Source of the DNA: an uncultured Cryomorphaceae bacterium
Lineage (GTDB): Bacteria > Bacteroidota > Bacteroidia > Flavobacteriales > Schleiferiaceae
Assembly (NCBI GenBank): GCA_937129395.1
Contig: CAKZNE010000222.1
Coordinates: 1 to 34,930 of the forward strand
DNA length: 34,930 nt
Reading direction: 5' to 3'
Below the pieces are notes generated by a model. The model had not been told where the DNA came from and did no database searches. It saw only the letters and a program-made list of their open reading frames with translations. The translations under genes were made by a program, and so were the position numbers. Below are positions 1 to 8,442 of this stretch, piece after piece (the first letter of the stretch is position 1; each line of letters starts with the position of its first letter).

Positions 1-19
1 AACATTGCATTTCACTATT

Positions 20-895
20 TCAATCAGCTAATATCATCTCAGCGACTTTTTCTGCAATTGCAATAGTCGGTGCGTTCGTGTTACCGCTAGTCAATGTCGG
101 CATAACCGATGCGTCAATGACTCTAAGCGCTTCAATGCCATGTACCTTTAATGCAGTATCAACTACGGCAAGCTCATCGTGTCCCATTTTACACGTCCCC
201 ACGGGATGATAAACTAAGCCAAGACGCTCTTTTGCTTTAGCAAGAATACTTTCGTCTGATTCATTTTCAAAGCCAGGATGCATTTCATCTATTCGATATT
301 CATCAAATGCTGGCGCTGCCATGATTTTTCTTACTTGGCGCATACCATCGATCATCACTTTTCGGTCTTTTCCTTGCTCATCGGAAAGGAAGTTAAAGTC
401 AATAATTGGGTCGTCTAAGTAATTATTAGATTTGAGCTGAATACTCCCCCGACTTTCCGGGCGTAATACGCATATATGGCAAGAGTAACCGTGGCCGCCC
501 ATGAGTTTGATATCCCGCCCGTTGTCGTCATATAACAATGGCACCATATGCAATTGGATATCGGGTCTGCTAAGTTCATCGGACGATTTTAAAAAGGCTC
601 CCGCTTCAAGCATACTGTTGGCTAATTTACCTTTCTTCTTGAGCATATATTCTAGTGTGTCGGGCAGCATTTTTAACATACTCATTGGCGAGCTGGTAAA
701 ACCATCGCGCTTTTTACTGCGTACTAGAATGCATGAATCAACGTGTTCCTGGAGGTTTTTGCCAACGCCAGGTAGATGCTTTTGAAGCGCAATATTGTGC
801 TTTTCTAACTCGTCTTTATCTCCAATTCCCGACAGCATCAGTATCTGAGGAGACTGAATAGAGCCAGCACTCAAAATAACTTCTTTGTTGGCCAT
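20..895 (-). pseudogene. GMC-family FAD oxidoreductase (choline/alcohol dehydrogenase type), C-terminal half only
   Basis: The 291 residues match the second half of glucose-methanol-choline oxidoreductases. Visible landmarks are the second GMC signature (GSIQSPQILMLSGIG, residues 11-25), the catalytic HPVGTC histidine (H230) and the C-terminal GNTNAPT with N274. Family members are about 530-560 residues and begin with a Rossmann FAD-binding GxGxxG domain; that half is absent, so the product could not bind FAD normally. The ATG at 895 is probably an internal Met: the same frame stays open upstream, but the added residues do not look like the GMC N-terminus. Base composition differs from the neighbours: the 60-base rows at 181 and 481 are 47% and 50% G+C, against 37% at 3481. 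The protein style resembles marine gammaproteobacterial homologues (from memory). It is a truncated gene or a chimeric contig end. Confidence 0.8.
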
Positions 896-1020
896 GATTG
901 TAACCCTCAGTTTATTATAATTTATTATTTGCTGCGTGAATAATAGTCCAGTTTCGTACTTTTGAAAGACTTTTAAGGGCGAAAACTGTTGCTCTTGCCC
1001 CAGGCTTGAACTGCTAGCTA
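896..1020. other. Unexplained spacer between the GMC fragment and the serA terminator
   Basis: I recognise no gene or RNA here. The half next to the terminator (about 960-1020) is richer in G+C than the A+T-rich half next to the GMC fragment (about 900-950). The minus-strand frame leading into the GMC fragment is open throughout but does not resemble a GMC protein. A breakpoint between two DNA sources probably lies in or beside this stretch. Confidence 0.4.
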
Positions 1021-1052
1021 AAAAAAAATCTCGCTTTTGCGAGATTTTTTTT
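1021..1052. terminator. Bidirectional intrinsic terminator downstream of serA
   Basis: A 12-bp stem (AAAAAATCTCGC, 1023-1034, paired with 1039-1050) closes a TTTT loop. It has A-runs on one side and T-runs on the other, so it works as a terminator on either strand. It lies about 20 bases after the serA stop and is the natural end of the serC-serA transcript. Confidence 0.85.
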
Positions 1053-1074
1053 ATTCCAATTAATTAGCTTAATA

Positions 1075-2031
1075 TTATTTCAAAAGGGTAGAAATTTGAT
1101 CGGCTAATTCCTCACCAATTCTATCCTGAGCTTCCATTGTAGCCGCACCAATGTGTGGAGTAAGACTGGTATATGGGCTCATAAGAATACTGATTTTTGG
1201 ATTAGGTTCATTTTCAAATACATCCAACCCAGCATATTTTAGTTTTCCGTCTTCTAAGGCTTCTAAAAGTGCTTCCTCATTAACAACCCCACCACGGGCG
1301 GTATTAATAATTGCAGCATTATCTTTCATCATTGCAATTTCTTTTGCACCTATTACACTTTGTCCTGCTCCTGAAATATGAACGGTTACAAAATCAGAAT
1401 TATTCAATAGCTCTTTTATTGAAACTGGTGTGATTTTAGTTTTTAAGGATTGGCCGTCGGCAAATTCTACATCCAAATCAAAAGGATCTTTGAAAAAAGA
1501 ATCATGACCCATAATATTCATTCCCAAACCGTAAGCCATTTTCGCTACTTCACGACCAATTCTTCCAAGACCAATAATACCAATGGTTTTTCCTTTTAAT
1601 TCAGAACCTCCACCGTAGTTTTTCTTAAGGGCTTTAAAATTAGTATCACCTTCTAGAGGCATTTTTTGGTTGCTATCAAAAAGAAAACGCACCATTCCAA
1701 AAAGGTGGGCGAATACCAATTCGGCAACTGATCTAGAACTAGCAGCAGGTGTGTTAATTACATGAATCCCCTTACTACGGGCATATTCCACATCAATATT
1801 GTCCATACCTACACCACCCCGACCAATTAATTTTAATTGTCCGCCTAAAGCGTCAATTAAATCTTGGCGAACTGTTGTTGCACTTCTTACAAGGATGGCC
1901 TCAACATTATTTTCTTTACAATAGGCAAGCAATTGATCTTGGGCAACTTTTGAAAGGTCCACTGTAAATCCAGCTTCTTCAAGTTTTGTTTTTCCTGATG
2001 GTGAAATACCATCATTTGCTAATATTCTCAT
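1075..2031 (-). CDS. serA: D-3-phosphoglycerate dehydrogenase, short form
   Basis: Oxidises 3-phosphoglycerate to 3-phosphohydroxypyruvate with NAD, the first step of serine synthesis, in the cytoplasm. The 318 residues form a complete D-2-hydroxyacid dehydrogenase: NAD-binding GLGRIG at 154-159 and the catalytic triad R246 (NTARGG), E275 (FENEP) and H293 (TPHIGAA). There is no C-terminal ACT domain, so this is the short form without the serine-binding regulatory domain of E. coli SerA. It follows serC by 18 bases on the same strand, which supports phosphoglycerate over other 2-hydroxyacid substrates. A strong terminator follows. Confidence 0.93.
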   Translation of the reverse strand: MRILANDGISPSGKTKLEEAGFTVDLSKVAQDQLLAYCKENNVEAILVRSATTVRQDLIDALGGQLKLIGRGGVGMDNIDVEYARSKGIHVINTPAASSRSVAELVFAHLFGMVRFLFDSNQKMPLEGDTNFKALKKNYGGGSELKGKTIGIIGLGRIGREVAKMAYGLGMNIMGHDSFFKDPFDLDVEFADGQSLKTKITPVSIKELLNNSDFVTVHISGAGQSVIGAKEIAMMKDNAAIINTARGGVVNEEALLEALEDGKLKYAGLDVFENEPNPKISILMSPYTSLTPHIGAATMEAQDRIGEELADQISTLLK

Positions 2032-2049
2032 TTTATTTTTTGATTTCAG

Positions 2050-3123
2050 TTATGCGTGTTTTTTCGCTAGTTCTGCCATAACATCGGTAAGTACTTTTAC
2101 GCTTTCCAATGGAAGGGCATTGTACATGCTAGCTCTATATCCACCAACACTTCTATGACCATTTATTCCGCTAATTCCCGCAGCTTTCCACATTGAATCA
2201 AATTCCTCAGAAAGATTTTCATCATTTAGTAGAAAACAAACATTCATATTGGATCGATCTTCTTTTACCGCAGTTCCTTTAAACAAAGGATTCGAATCAA
2301 TTTCGGAATAAATAAGATCCGCTTTTTGTTCATTTCTGTTTTCAATCCAAGAAACACCGCCCTTGCTTTTCATCCATTCCATGGTAAGCATTGAAACATA
2401 AACAGCAAAAACTGGAGGAGTATTAAACATGGAATCCTTACTAATATGGGTAGAGTAATCCAAATAGGCGGGAATATCTCTTCCAGACTTTCCTAAAATT
2501 TCATCCTTTACAATTACAAGAGTTGCTCCAGCTGGGCCCATGTTTTTCTGAGCGCCGGCATAAATAAGGTCAAATTTTGAAACGTCGATTGTCCTGCTGA
2601 AAATATCAGAAGACATATCGCATACCATTAAACAATCCGGTTCTGGAAAGGATTTCATTTGGGTTCCAACAATGGTATTATTAGAAGTGCAATGGAAATA
2701 ATCAATATCTGAGGGAATTGTATATCCCTTGGGAATGAAATTGAAATTGGCATCTTTAGAACTCCCAACAACGTTTACCTCTCCAACTCTTTTGGCTTCT
2801 TTTATCGCGTTTTTGGCCCAAGTTCCGGTTTCAGTATAGGCTGCGGAACCGCCTTCATTTTTCATTAGGTTATAAGCTACCATAATAAACTCTAAACTAG
2901 CACCGCCCTGTAGGAAAAGGACAGAATAACCTTCTGGTACATTCAGTAATTCCTTTACGAGGCTTACGGCTTTGTCCATAACGGCTACAAAGTTTTTGCT
3001 TCTGTGGCTGATTTCTATAAGGGATAAATCAAGGTTGTCGAAATTTAATACAGCATCGGATGCTTGCTTTAAAACCTCCGGAGGAAGAATACATGGTCCG
3101 GCAGAGAAATTGTGTACTTTCAT
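2050..3123 (-). CDS. serC: Phosphoserine aminotransferase
   Basis: PLP enzyme converting 3-phosphohydroxypyruvate and glutamate to phosphoserine and 2-oxoglutarate; related members also act in PLP synthesis. The start is set at the ATG at 3123 because the product then begins MKVHNFSAGPCILPP, the usual SerC N-terminus; a longer frame from 3165 would add 14 non-conserved residues and run across the promoter. The 357 residues are full length. K193 in AGAQKNMGPAG is the Schiff-base lysine, and HRSVGGYRASMYNA near the C-terminus is typical. It is the first gene of the serC-serA operon. SerB is not in the window. Confidence 0.95.
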   Translation of the reverse strand: MKVHNFSAGPCILPPEVLKQASDAVLNFDNLDLSLIEISHRSKNFVAVMDKAVSLVKELLNVPEGYSVLFLQGGASLEFIMVAYNLMKNEGGSAAYTETGTWAKNAIKEAKRVGEVNVVGSSKDANFNFIPKGYTIPSDIDYFHCTSNNTIVGTQMKSFPEPDCLMVCDMSSDIFSRTIDVSKFDLIYAGAQKNMGPAGATLVIVKDEILGKSGRDIPAYLDYSTHISKDSMFNTPPVFAVYVSMLTMEWMKSKGGVSWIENRNEQKADLIYSEIDSNPLFKGTAVKEDRSNMNVCFLLNDENLSEEFDSMWKAAGISGINGHRSVGGYRASMYNALPLESVKVLTDVMAELAKKHA

Positions 3124-3153
3124 AATAGTTGAATGAGCTATCTTAATTTGCCC

Positions 3154-3161
3154 CAAAAATA
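3154..3161 (-). promoter_or_regulatory. Promoter -7 element for serC-serA
   Basis: On the minus strand this reads TATTTTTG, a perfect TAnnTTTG. Transcription would begin about 27 bases before the serC ATG. No clear -33 TTTG is seen at the expected distance. Confidence 0.5.
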
Positions 3162-3359
3162 ACAAAATTGAAAAGGCTAGCGCCCTATTTGAAGGTTATT
3201 ATTATTTGCTAATCTGGTTAACATTAAATAATTACCAAACCAAGTCTGGGTCATTAGTGTAATGATTTAAATTTTCAGTTAAGTAGTTTCAGCTTTTTCT
3301 TAATTCTAAGTTTTAAAATCCATAAAACAATTAATTTAGCAGCCTTTTAATTAATAACT

Positions 3360-4592
3360 ATGTCTGAAACCACCCAAAGTTTCCAAATTCAGGGCATTAA
3401 TGCTCTCGAGTTATGTGAGGAGTTCGGAACTCCCATTTATGTTTATGATACTGCCAAAATGGAAAGTCAGTATAAACGCTTGAAGGATGCTTTTAAGGGA
3501 AGTAAGATGAAAATTAACTACGCCTGTAAAGCGCTAACAAATATTAACGTTTTGCGATTTTTTAAGTCGCTTGGAAGTGGTTTAGATACTGTTTCAATCC
3601 AAGAAGTACAGATTGGCTTAAAGGCTGGTTTTTCTCCGGAGGACATCATGTTTACTCCCAATGGAGTTTCCATTCAAGAAATAAAAGAGGCTGTTAATTT
3701 AGGAGTAAGAATTAATATCGATAATCTAAGTATACTAGAACAGTTTGGAAGTGAATATGGAAATTCATATCCAGTTTGTATTCGAATGAACCCACACATT
3801 ATGGCTGGAGGAAATTTGAAAATTTCGACGGGCCATATTGACTCTAAATTTGGAATTAGTATTCACCAATTAAGACATTTAGGAAGGCTTATTAAAAGTT
3901 TGAACATAAATGTTGAAGGTTTGCACATGCATACCGGTAGTGATATTTTGGATGTGGATGTTTTTCTTAGAGGAGCAGAACTGTTGTTGGATATAGCCCA
4001 TGATTTTAAAGATTTGAAATTTGTAGATTTTGGTAGCGGATTTAAAGTCGCCTACAAACCGAATGATTTTTCTACGGATATAGAGGAACTGGGATCAAAA
4101 ATGACCGCTTTATTCTCCAAATTCTGTAAAGAATATGGAAGAGAATTAGAGATTGAATTTGAACCAGGGAAATTTTTGGTGAGTGAGTCTGGATATTTTT
4201 TCACAAAAGTGAATGTGATAAAACAAACCACTGCAACTGTTTTTGCAGGTGTTGATACTGGGTTAAACCACATGATTCGCCCAATGTTTTACGATGCATA
4301 TCATCATATTGAAAATGTTTCGAATCCTTCTGGGAGACAAAGAATTTACACTGTCGTTGGATATATTTGCGAAACAGATACATTCGCAAATGATCGTCAG
4401 ATTGCGGAAATAAAAGAGGGTGATATTTTGTGTTTTAGAAATGCCGGAGCCTATTGTTATACAATGAGTAATAATTACAATAGTAGATTTAAACCTGCGG
4501 AGGTATTGATCCACAATGGCAAGGCCCAACTTATTACAAAAAGGCAGGAATTGGAGGATATTCTTAGAAACCAAATTGAAATTGAACTATGA
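3360..4592 (+). CDS. lysA: Diaminopimelate decarboxylase
   Basis: PLP-dependent decarboxylation of meso-diaminopimelate to L-lysine, the last step of lysine synthesis. The 410 residues show an alanine-racemase-like barrel and a C-terminal sheet domain. K57 in YACKALTN is the PLP lysine; HMHTGSDI at 189-196 and EPGKFLV at 268-274 contact PLP (most phyla have EPGR; EPGK is familiar in Bacteroidota); CETD at 337-340 supplies the active-site Cys and Glu from the partner subunit; R307 lies in the substrate region. It is divergent from serC, across 236 bases with no convincing promoter for lysA. Its stop overlaps the next start (ATGA), so the two are translationally coupled. Confidence 0.93.
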   Translation: MSETTQSFQIQGINALELCEEFGTPIYVYDTAKMESQYKRLKDAFKGSKMKINYACKALTNINVLRFFKSLGSGLDTVSIQEVQIGLKAGFSPEDIMFTPNGVSIQEIKEAVNLGVRINIDNLSILEQFGSEYGNSYPVCIRMNPHIMAGGNLKISTGHIDSKFGISIHQLRHLGRLIKSLNINVEGLHMHTGSDILDVDVFLRGAELLLDIAHDFKDLKFVDFGSGFKVAYKPNDFSTDIEELGSKMTALFSKFCKEYGRELEIEFEPGKFLVSESGYFFTKVNVIKQTTATVFAGVDTGLNHMIRPMFYDAYHHIENVSNPSGRQRIYTVVGYICETDTFANDRQIAEIKEGDILCFRNAGAYCYTMSNNYNSRFKPAEVLIHNGKAQLITKRQELEDILRNQIEIEL

Positions 4593-5047
4593 GCGACTTT
4601 ATAATTAGAAAGGGAGAAGCTAGGGATATTCCGAGTTTAATGAATCTTATTTATGACTTGGCAGTTTTTGAAAAGGCGCCAGAAATGGTAATTAATACCA
4701 AAGAAAAATTATTGGAAGATTGGCAAAATCACAAATCCTTTGATTTTATAGTTGCTGAATTGGATAAGGATATAAAAGGAATTTCCTTGTTTTACCCGAG
4801 ATATTCTACTTGGCAGGGGAGGTGTTATTATTTGGAGGATTTATTTGTAAAACCAGAATGCCGAGGTTTGGGTATGGGTTTAGCACTTCTAAATAAAACG
4901 GCAAAAACGGCAAAAGAAAATGGAGCTAATCGATTGGATTGGCAAGTTCTAGATTGGAATAAATCAGCTGTGGAATTTTATGAAAACCAAGGCGCCATGG
5001 TAGAAAAAGAATGGTGGAATTGCAAAATGGTTTTGGATAACTTCTAA
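4589..5047 (+). CDS. GNAT N-acetyltransferase, SSAT/thialysine acetyltransferase type
   Basis: A 152-residue GNAT acetyltransferase that would move acetyl from acetyl-CoA to a small amine. The acetyl-CoA loop is RGLGMG (92-97). The stretch LFYPRYSTWQGR...YYLEDLFVKPE (67-90) and VLDWNKSAVEFYENQGA (120-136) match the spermidine/spermine-thialysine acetyltransferase subfamily closely; that subfamily acetylates diamines and side-chain amines of lysine-like amino acids. The start ATG overlaps the lysA stop by four bases, so it is made together with the lysine-forming enzyme. This favours lysine, diaminopimelate or a lysine analogue as substrate, but that is inference. Confidence 0.82.
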   Translation: MSDFIIRKGEARDIPSLMNLIYDLAVFEKAPEMVINTKEKLLEDWQNHKSFDFIVAELDKDIKGISLFYPRYSTWQGRCYYLEDLFVKPECRGLGMGLALLNKTAKTAKENGANRLDWQVLDWNKSAVEFYENQGAMVEKEWWNCKMVLDNF

Positions 5048-5064
5048 GAATAAACAATAAAATA

Positions 5065-5099
5065 AAAGGCCGCTATTTTCCAAGGTAGCGGCCTTTTTT
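5065..5099. terminator. Bidirectional intrinsic terminator between convergent genes
   Basis: AAGGCCGCTA (5066-5075) pairs with TAGCGGCCTT (5086-5095) around a 10-base loop. A T-run follows on the plus strand and an A-run precedes it. It serves the lysA operon and the convergent gene ending at 5117. Confidence 0.88.
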
Positions 5100-5116
5100 A
5101 TGAATATACATCCTTT

Positions 5117-6076
5117 TTAATCCAATTCCTTAGCAATCTTTTTCAAATCTCCCTTATCCAAATTATAAGAGTTTACCTCATATTTTTGAAAAAGAAGCTG
5201 TCCATTGGTATTGTAAACGGAATAATATTTATCATCTCCACATTGAACATAAAGTAAAACATAATCTCCTCCTGCCTCTGGATCCAATAGCAAAGCATCC
5301 AAATCTTCAGTGAGCATTAATTCATGGTCATAAGGGTATTTGTCAAATAGTTCTTCCTCAGTTTGGTCGGTCAATTCCTTGCTGAGTTTATCCTTGGTAG
5401 TTAACGCGTAATCTGGGTAAAAAAGAATATTATTACTCAAATCAATTAGTAGGTCGGGGTTTTCGTAATCTTCTTTATGAGCAAAGCCCTGTCCTGCAGA
5501 AAGTTGGTCGCTCATAAATTGCAAATAGAGTTTCAAAAATCCAGGGCTCCAATTATAAGCTGTAGATTTTGAATAGAGGTAGTTTATTTTTTCCTTTCTA
5601 TTTTTTAATTTGATAAGAACTTCAACATCCTCGTGGCTCGTAAACAAATCCAATCTGGCAAAAGTCTTTTTCTCTTTACCCTTTTTTAGCCAAAAATGCA
5701 GAAACACTTTAATGTCCGACTCCGTTTTTGTGCCTAAAGATGGATGAACTTGAGTAACTGTTTGAATATCCAAAGTGGCAAAACTAAAGCCTCGTTTGCG
5801 GTCATATTTAGGTAGGTTTGCAATATCATCTAAAATTATTGGGGAAAATGTCCAGGATTTAATTGCCTCTGTAAATCCTGCTAAATGAGCCGAATCCTTA
5901 TCGCCATAAAAAATAACCAGGGTAGCTCTTTTTACCTTTTTTAGATCCGGCGTTTTAATTTCTCCATTGCCTGTTCTCTTGGTGGTGTTTTTTATTGTTC
6001 CAATATTAATTTGAGCAAAACCAGTGAAACTTAGAGCAAACAAGAGGCTAAGGCAATAAATAATTTTAAATCTCAT
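5117..6076 (-). CDS. Secreted protein of unknown function
   Basis: The 319-residue product has a clear signal peptide (MRFKIIYCLSLLFALSFTGFAQ) without a lipobox, so it is exported to the periplasm or beyond. After cleavage it is a mixed alpha/beta, Lys- and Asp-rich protein; I recognise no catalytic motif. The segment around residues 50-110 (ATLVIFYGDKDSAHL... then SFATLDIQTVTQ) suggests a small alpha/beta fold, and the C-terminus has a YYSVYNTNGQLLFQ hairpin. It stands alone, convergent with the lysA operon and divergent from aspartate kinase. The family is probably restricted to Bacteroidota. Confidence 0.8.
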   Translation of the reverse strand: MRFKIIYCLSLLFALSFTGFAQINIGTIKNTTKRTGNGEIKTPDLKKVKRATLVIFYGDKDSAHLAGFTEAIKSWTFSPIILDDIANLPKYDRKRGFSFATLDIQTVTQVHPSLGTKTESDIKVFLHFWLKKGKEKKTFARLDLFTSHEDVEVLIKLKNRKEKINYLYSKSTAYNWSPGFLKLYLQFMSDQLSAGQGFAHKEDYENPDLLIDLSNNILFYPDYALTTKDKLSKELTDQTEEELFDKYPYDHELMLTEDLDALLLDPEAGGDYVLLYVQCGDDKYYSVYNTNGQLLFQKYEVNSYNLDKGDLKKIAKELD

Positions 6077-6119
6077 ATAGAAATAGGTATTTGGGTTATG
6101 ATTTTTCTTCTAAGGTTTA

Positions 6120-6127
6120 CAAATATA
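6120..6127 (-). promoter_or_regulatory. Promoter -7 element for the secreted protein gene
   Basis: The minus strand reads TATATTTG, a perfect TAnnTTTG, about 43 bases before the ATG at 6076. A minus-strand TTTG occurs at 6155-6152, but 24 bases upstream, wider than the usual 19-21. Confidence 0.5.
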
Positions 6128-6239
6128 TCAATCTGAGTTAAAGTCTCTAGTCAAACTTTATTAGTTTGCTAATTGTCATTTTTTTGTTTTCAATAATTGC
6201 AGTTTAGTGTCAATTCTTAAATTCGCTGAAAATTTTTCA

Positions 6240-7499
6240 ATGAAGGTTTTTAAATTCGGAGGGGCATCAATTAGGGATGCAGCAAGTGTTAGAAATGTAT
6301 TTAATGTTTTAAAACATTATCGCAATGAAGATTTGTTGATCGTTGTTTCCGCAATGGGGAAATCCACAAATGCATTGGAAAGTATTTTAGAAAGCTACAT
6401 TAAAGGCAAAAAGGATTTATCCGAAGGGATTGAGAATCTAAGGGCTTTTCACTTTGAAATATTAAAAGAATTATTCCCAAATAAAACCCACAGAATTTAT
6501 AATGAGGTAGAAATAACCCTAAGTCAGTTGGAAATTATTACCCAAACCCGTAGCGAGGAGGATTATAATTTGCTTTATGATAAAATTGTCCCCCACGGTG
6601 AAATAATTTCTACTAAAATCATTTCAGCATTCTTGAATGATCAAGATTATTCGAATGAGTGGCTGGATGCCAGAAAATTGGTAAAAACCGACAAGAACCA
6701 CCGTTTTGCTCGAGTGGATTGGGAACAAACTCAAAACCTAATTCAAGAAAAAGTAAAGCCGGGTAAAAACTATGTTGTGCAAGGTTTTATTGCCTCGGAT
6801 GAGGATTGCAATTCCACAACTTTAGGGCGGGAAGGATCGGATTATACTGCTTCTATTTTTGCCTATTCTTTGAATGCTGATGAGGTTATAATTTGGAAGG
6901 ATGTACCAGGGATTTTAAATGGAGATCCAAAAGTATTTGAAAAAACAGAATTGCTTAATCAATTGAGTTTCAAAGAAGCCATCGAATTGGCTTATTATGG
7001 AGCCTCGGTTATTCACCCAAAAACGATTCAACCGCTACGAAAAAAAGGAATTCCACTTTTTGTAAAGTCTTTTATTAATTCAAAAGATCCTGGGACCAGA
7101 GTTGGGAATGGCCTAGACCTGGAACCCTTTTTACCTTGTTTTATCAAGAAAGAAAACCAAGCCTTAATTACCATTTCAACTAAGGATTTAGCCTTTATTG
7201 TTGAAGATCATTTGAGTAAGGTTTACAATATTTTTCATGAATTTGGAGTAAGGGTGAATTTGTCTCAGAACACCGCGGTGAGTACTTCCTTCTGTATTAA
7301 CAATGATCCTATTATTTGTCCGAAAATATTAAAAGCCTTGCAGACTGAGTTTAGCACAACATTTAACACTGGCGCTAATTTATTTTCGGTAAGACATTAC
7401 GATGAAAAATCAAAAATGATCGTTAAGGAAAGTGGGAAAGTTCTTTTGGAACAAATTAGTAGGAACACATACCAAGTGGTGACGATTCCTCAGGAATAA
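6240..7499 (+). CDS. Aspartate kinase, monofunctional
   Basis: Phosphorylates L-aspartate, the entry step to lysine, threonine and methionine. The start is placed at the ATG at 6240, giving the usual N-terminus MKVFKFGGAS; an in-frame GTG at 6207 would add 11 unconserved residues. The 419 residues contain the amino-acid-kinase motifs KFGGAS (5-10), GEIISTK (120-126), GREGSDYTAS (196-205), VPGI (222-225) and GDP (228-230), with HPKTI at 259-263. The last 110 residues form an ACT-type region expected to sense an end product. No homoserine dehydrogenase domain is fused. It supplies the pathway that lysA, 3 kb away, completes, but is not in the same operon. Confidence 0.9.
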   Translation: MKVFKFGGASIRDAASVRNVFNVLKHYRNEDLLIVVSAMGKSTNALESILESYIKGKKDLSEGIENLRAFHFEILKELFPNKTHRIYNEVEITLSQLEIITQTRSEEDYNLLYDKIVPHGEIISTKIISAFLNDQDYSNEWLDARKLVKTDKNHRFARVDWEQTQNLIQEKVKPGKNYVVQGFIASDEDCNSTTLGREGSDYTASIFAYSLNADEVIIWKDVPGILNGDPKVFEKTELLNQLSFKEAIELAYYGASVIHPKTIQPLRKKGIPLFVKSFINSKDPGTRVGNGLDLEPFLPCFIKKENQALITISTKDLAFIVEDHLSKVYNIFHEFGVRVNLSQNTAVSTSFCINNDPIICPKILKALQTEFSTTFNTGANLFSVRHYDEKSKMIVKESGKVLLEQISRNTYQVVTIPQE

Positions 7500-7518
7500 T
7501 AAAATTTTCTTCATTTTT

Positions 7519-8421
7519 TTAAAACCAAATTTCTTTTGCCAAGCGAAATGTATTTGCATGGGCTTTAACTATATCCGATATTTTCTCTGAATATCCGCCC
7601 CCCATGTTAATAGCTAAAGGAATTTCATGGTTTTTGCAGGTTTGTAAAACGAATCGATCCCTTTCTTTGCACCCCTGTTGGCTTAATCCCAATCTACCAA
7701 GTTTGTCTGTCTTTAAAATGTCTACACCACTCTGGTAAAAAACAAACTCTGGATTTAACTTTTGGATTAACTGGCTCAAGTTTTTCTGAAGTAAATCCAA
7801 GTACTGCTGATCCTCAATTCCGTCCTCCAAGCCAATATCTAAATTTGATTTTTCTTTGTGCAAAGGGTAGTTGTTTTCACCATGCATGGAGAAAGTGAAA
7901 ACGCGATCTTCCTTTTCCATAATTTTCGCCGTTCCATTGCCTTGGTGAACATCGAGATCTACAATTAATATTTGTTTAATGTTTTGATGATCCAATAAAT
8001 AATGAGCAGCAATGGCACTGTCATTTAATAGGCAAAAGCCTTCTCCACTTTCTTTATAGGCATGATGGGTTCCTCCAGCTGTATTAAGGGAAACTCCAAA
8101 TTCCAATGCAAAATTACTTGTGTCAATTGTGCCTTGGCAAATTCGGATTTCTCTTTCAACCAATTCTTTACTTAATGGAAACCCAGTTTTTCGTTCTTCT
8201 TTTTTACTAAGATTTTGGTTTTTTAATTTCTCCCAATACTCTTTAGAATGGGTCCTTAAAAGTTGGGATTCTTCCAATGGTTTTGGAGCAAAGAAATTTT
8301 CCTCAACACAGGTGCCGTCATACAGCAACTGCTGCGGTAAAAGGGAATATTTTTCCATGGGAAACCGATGCCCTTCAGGAAGCGGATGGTGATAAATTGG
8401 GCTGTATGCAATTTTAAGCAT
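7519..8421 (-). CDS. Histone-deacetylase-family zinc amidohydrolase
   Basis: A 300-residue member of the HDAC / acetoin-utilisation / acetylpolyamine amidohydrolase superfamily, which removes acyl groups from amines. All key residues are present: the His pair in GGTHHA (H119, H120), the zinc ligands D157 and H159 in DLDVHQGNGT, D234 in SGVDILKTD, and GGGYS with Y277. Bacteria lack histones; likely substrates are acetylated lysines or polyamines. It starts 21 bases after the pheT stop on the same strand, so it is probably cotranscribed with pheT. It converges on aspartate kinase. The substrate is not decided by sequence. Confidence 0.88.
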   Translation of the reverse strand: MLKIAYSPIYHHPLPEGHRFPMEKYSLLPQQLLYDGTCVEENFFAPKPLEESQLLRTHSKEYWEKLKNQNLSKKEERKTGFPLSKELVEREIRICQGTIDTSNFALEFGVSLNTAGGTHHAYKESGEGFCLLNDSAIAAHYLLDHQNIKQILIVDLDVHQGNGTAKIMEKEDRVFTFSMHGENNYPLHKEKSNLDIGLEDGIEDQQYLDLLQKNLSQLIQKLNPEFVFYQSGVDILKTDKLGRLGLSQQGCKERDRFVLQTCKNHEIPLAINMGGGYSEKISDIVKAHANTFRLAKEIWF

Positions 8422-8442
8422 TCCGCAATTTTCGATGCTGCT

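Noticed and set aside
501-785. Plus-strand open frame inside the GMC fragment
   Set aside because: It lies opposite a clearly conserved reading frame and its translation resembles no protein family; a shadow frame.
3124-3359. Riboswitch (lysine type) before lysA
   Set aside because: The interval has no G+C-rich stems or conserved lysine-riboswitch blocks; it is plain A+T-rich intergenic DNA.
6207-6239. Upstream GTG start for aspartate kinase
   Set aside because: It adds 11 residues before the conserved MKVFKFGGAS start and has no support from the family.
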